NCBI RefSeq assembly: GCF_017487405.1
Contig: NZ_CP062222.1
Location: 2,341,001 to 2,405,000, forward strand
Source of the DNA: Brevundimonas goettingensis
Lineage (GTDB): Bacteria > Pseudomonadota > Alphaproteobacteria > Caulobacterales > Caulobacteraceae
Length of the DNA: 64,000 bases
Direction: 5' to 3'
Every line of letters starts with the position of its first letter. Within the stretch, counting starts at the first letter, position 1. A model generated the notes under the pieces. That model was not told where the DNA came from. It was given only the letters and a program-made list of their open reading frames with translations, and searched no databases. The position numbers were made by a program, and so were the translations under genes. Of this stretch, positions 61,852 to 64,000 are shown one piece after another.

Positions 61852-62834
61852 GCGATCGTCCTCCGCAGACGCAGCAGCAGCATCAGGAAGAAAGGCGCGC
61901 CGAGGGCGGCCATGGCCACGCCCAGCTTGACCTCCCCCGCCGCCGGAGTCAGCCGCACCAGGACGTCGCCGGCCAGGACGATCACCGCCCCGCCGAGGAT
62001 GCTGGGGACCAGCAGCGCGCCCGGCCGCGCCCCCACCAGCGGCCTGAGCAGGTGCGGCGTCACCAGTCCGACGAAGCCGATCACCCCCGTCACCGCGACA
62101 CTGGCCCCGGCCGCCAGACCGACGCCCAGGGCGATGCTCCAGCGCGTGACGGGCATGGACACCCCCAGCGACCGCGCGCCGGTCTCGCCCAGGGTCAGGG
62201 CGTCCAGCGCCCGTCCGGTGGTCAGCAGCAGGCCGCAGCCCGCCAGGATGAAGGGCGTCGCCATCTTCACCTCCTCGAAGCTGCGGTCGGCCAGCGACCC
62301 CATCAACCAGTCGACGATCTCGTTCACCGCCCAGGGATTGGGCGCCAGCGACAGGGCCAGGGACACCCCGGCGCTCGACAGGATGTTCAGGATCGCCCCC
62401 GCCAGCACGAAGGTCACAAGGCTGGAGGCCGAGCCCGACAGCAGCATCAGGATCGCCACACCGATCAGCGCCCCGCTGATCGCCGCCACCGGCAGGGCCC
62501 AGGGCGCCACGGCGGTCAGGCCGTAATAGAGGGTCAGGACCGCGCCCAGCGCCGCCATGGCCGAGACGCCCAGCACGCCCGGATCGGCCAGCGGATTGCG
62601 CGTATAGCCTTGCAGCACCGCGCCCGAGAGACCCAGCGCCGCGCCCACGGCGATGCCCAGCAGGGTGCGCGGCAGACGCAGTTCGAACACGATCGCCCAG
62701 CGCGGATCGATGTCTGGCTGCGTCCACGCGCTGAACGGCACCCAGACCTTGCCGGAGATCAGGCTGAGGCCTGACAGCAGCACCAGCAGGGCAATCAGCC
62801 CGGCATAGAGAAGAGGTCGGCTGATCGGCTTCAT
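61848..62834 (-). CDS. btuC: BtuC-type ABC transporter permease (FecCD family)
   Basis: This is a 328-residue inner-membrane permease with about nine to ten hydrophobic helices. Family motifs: LRLPRTLLGIAVGAALGLSG AVLQGYTRNPLADPGVLGVS, then LTLGETGARSLG (the loop that contacts the ATPase) and VTGVIGFVGLVTPHLLRPLV GA. The partner substrate-binding protein overlaps its start by 4 bases. It carries corrinoids across the inner membrane. A haem or siderophore substrate cannot be excluded by sequence alone, but the operon favours corrinoids. Confidence 0.94.
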   Translation of the reverse strand: MKPISRPLLYAGLIALLVLLSGLSLISGKVWVPFSAWTQPDIDPRWAIVFELRLPRTLLGIAVGAALGLSGAVLQGYTRNPLADPGVLGVSAMAALGAVLTLYYGLTAVAPWALPVAAISGALIGVAILMLLSGSASSLVTFVLAGAILNILSSAGVSLALSLAPNPWAVNEIVDWLMGSLADRSFEEVKMATPFILAGCGLLLTTGRALDALTLGETGARSLGVSMPVTRWSIALGVGLAAGASVAVTGVIGFVGLVTPHLLRPLVGARPGALLVPSILGGAVIVLAGDVLVRLTPAAGEVKLGVAMAALGAPFFLMLLLRLRRTIA

Positions 62835-63724
62835 GCCCGGTCTTTCAATGCATTTTCTCGCGCCCGCGACAGGGCGGCGGCCGTCTGGATCAGGACCGGG
62901 CCGCCGCAGAACAGCAGCCGCTCGGGGAAGGTCTCGCGCTGCATATGACCCGCCACATGGCTCAACGCCGGATGGGTCATGACCCGCACGGCCCGGCTCG
63001 GAGCCCCGGGATAGGGCTCACCCGACATCAGCAGGTCCGGCGGATCGGCGATGACCTGCTCCAGCGGCACATTCATGGAGCGGGTCAGGCCGTATTTCGG
63101 CGCGGCGTTGTCCAGCCCCATGCGCCGCATCATCTCGTCCATCAGTGTACCCGGTCCCGAGGCGAAGCCGCCGGGCATGAAGACCAGGGTCGACAGCCGG
63201 GGCGTCCCCGGCTTTGGCGCGGCGGCCGCCAGCGCCGCCTCGATCCGGGCCACCAGCGCCTCGCCGCGTTCGGGACGGCCGACCAGCCGCGCCACCTCCC
63301 GCACCTGCTCCAGGCTTTCCGCGACCGTCTCGGGCACGCCGAACAGGGCCGTCGGAATCTTCAGGCGGTCCAGCGCATTGCGGGTCGCCAGCGAGGAGTG
63401 CCGCCCCGTCATCACCAGATCCGGCGACAAGGCCAGGACCTCCTCCGCAGTCTCATAGGTGAACGGCAGGGTCCGGGCGAGCGGCGCGAAGGTCGAGCCG
63501 TAGCTGTCCCTCGCATAGTGGCTCAGGGCCGCGATCTGCTCGCGGTCGGCGACATGGATCAGGATCACGTCCAGGCAGGGGTTCAGCGACACGATCCGCT
63601 GCGGCCGCCCCGCCTTCACCACCGGCCCCGACGGTCCGGGCGCGACGCCGCAGCCGGCCAGCATCGCCAGCGCGCCCGCCGCCATCCCCCCCGCCACCAG
63701 AACCGTCCGCCGGTCGATCGTCAT
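62831..63724 (-). CDS. btuF: BtuF-type cobalamin-binding lipoprotein
   Basis: This is a 297-residue periplasmic binding protein. The N-terminus is MTIDRRTVLVAGGMAAGALA then MLAGC, a lipobox with Cys near residue 25, combined with a twin-arginine-like RR. The two lobes follow the BtuF/FhuD helical-backbone plan: RIVSLNPCLDVILIHVADRE, EEVLALSPDLVMTGRHSS and VIADPPDLLMSGEP. It delivers corrinoids to BtuCD. It overlaps btuC by 4 bases and starts directly at the cobO stop (63724). Confidence 0.92.
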   Translation of the reverse strand: MTIDRRTVLVAGGMAAGALAMLAGCGVAPGPSGPVVKAGRPQRIVSLNPCLDVILIHVADREQIAALSHYARDSYGSTFAPLARTLPFTYETAEEVLALSPDLVMTGRHSSLATRNALDRLKIPTALFGVPETVAESLEQVREVARLVGRPERGEALVARIEAALAAAAPKPGTPRLSTLVFMPGGFASGPGTLMDEMMRRMGLDNAAPKYGLTRSMNVPLEQVIADPPDLLMSGEPYPGAPSRAVRVMTHPALSHVAGHMQRETFPERLLFCGGPVLIQTAAALSRARENALKDRA

Positions 63725-64000
63725 CAGAAGTCGATCCCCCGCTGGGCCTTCACGCCCTGTTCGAACGGATGCTTCACCAGGGTCATCTCGGTGACCAGAT
63801 CGGCGACGGCCAGCAACTCGGGCTTTGCATTGCGGCCGGTGACGCAGACATGTTTCCCCTCCGGTCGCGCGACCAGTCCGGCGACCACCGCATGGATGTC
63901 CAGATAGTCGTATCGCAGGGCGATATTCAGCTCGTCCAGCAGCACCAGATCCAGCGTCGGATCGGCGATCATCTCCAGCGAGGTCGCCCAGGCCGCCTCG
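63724..64000 (-). CDS. cobO: CobO/BtuR, corrinoid adenosyltransferase (C-terminal part; 5' end outside window)
   Basis: Only about the last 92 residues are in the window; the gene continues past 64000. Visible motifs are WATSLEMIADPTLDLVLLDE LNIALRYDYLD, then VCVTGRNAKPELLAVADLVT EMTLVKHPFEQGVKAQRGIDF at the end, which is the standard CobO/BtuR C-terminus. It transfers the 5'-deoxyadenosyl group of ATP to cob(I)yrinic acid a,c-diamide or salvaged corrinoids. It is the most upstream visible gene of the leftward operon, so the operon promoter and any cobalamin riboswitch would lie outside. Confidence 0.94.
   Translation of the reverse strand, partial: EAAWATSLEMIADPTLDLVLLDELNIALRYDYLDIHAVVAGLVARPEGKHVCVTGRNAKPELLAVADLVTEMTLVKHPFEQGVKAQRGIDF

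Noticed and set aside
61852..62727. In-frame N-terminal extension of btuD through btuC
   Set aside because: The extension is the out-of-frame shadow of btuC. The ABC domain starts right after the ATG at 61851, which overlaps the btuC stop.
1..64000. CRISPR arrays, insertion sequences, tRNA/rRNA genes, prophage
   Set aside because: None was recognised on reading. GC content and gene style look uniform, with no sign of recent transfer.

Overview
The window is uniformly very GC-rich, densely packed DNA from an alphaproteobacterium of the Caulobacterales. Brevundimonas or a close relative is the best guess. The strongest pointer is the chemotaxis cluster at 41.7-51.4 kb, which has the gene order I know from Caulobacter crescentus: mcpA-cheX-cheYI-cheA-cheW-cheR-cheB-cheYII-cheD-cheU-cheYIII-cheE. 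FixLJ-type and OmpR-type two-component systems, TorF, large TonB-dependent receptors and an MdtABC-type pump fit this group. I see no tRNA, rRNA, insertion sequence, prophage or CRISPR.

Layout. 0-1.8 kb: end of an MFS transporter, a MerR regulator and a dienoyl-CoA isomerase-type crotonase. 1.8-11.1 kb: a second chemotaxis cluster. It has a leftward arm (CheY, short CheZ-like protein, pseudo-receiver, CheE-like protein), a rightward arm (hybrid CheA, CheW, soluble PAS-type MCP) and a converging cheB-cheR pair. 11.1-18.0 kb: an ECF sigma gene behind a near-consensus sigma-54 promoter, a 63-residue partner ORF, a TonB-dependent receptor, a PhoD-type phosphatase and a DUF5060/DUF4038-type glycosidase. 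18.0-26.1 kb: late flagellar genes, flagellin-fliD-fliS leftward and flgD-flgE-(flgN-like)-flgK-flgL rightward. 26.1-37.5 kb: an MdtABC-type RND pump with outer-membrane factor, divergent from an OmpR/EnvZ-type pair. 37.5-41.7 kb: a second large TonB receptor and an orphan OmpR-type regulator. 41.7-51.4 kb: the main che cluster. 51.4-56.4 kb: TorF, a single-domain receiver, a FixLJ-like pair and a DUF6880 protein. 56.4-64.0 kb: a leftward cobalamin assembly and uptake operon (cobO-btuF-btuC-btuD-cbiB-cobQ-cobT-cobS plus a CX5R phosphatase), cut off at the window edge.

Most interesting. Both che clusters carry the same three-gene block: a CheU/CheZ-like protein, a CheYIII-type receiver and a CheE-type protein. 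Both CheU-type proteins show the DxxxQ motif of CheZ phosphatases. Both CheYIII-type receivers end in a peptide resembling the CheY-binding N-terminus of FliM; in cluster 2 it reads LSQDEIDGLF. The cluster-2 receiver also has Asn where the phosphoacceptor Asp should be. I infer a duplicated CheY-handling module, combining a phosphatase with a peptide decoy, that may tune CheY~P access to the flagellar switch. Other items worth checking are the sigma-54 promoter in front of an ECF sigma gene, a FixJ-like site between the FixLJ-like genes and a receiver gene, a 10-bp-spaced direct repeat upstream of the pump's regulator, and a phosphatase gene coupled to cobS.
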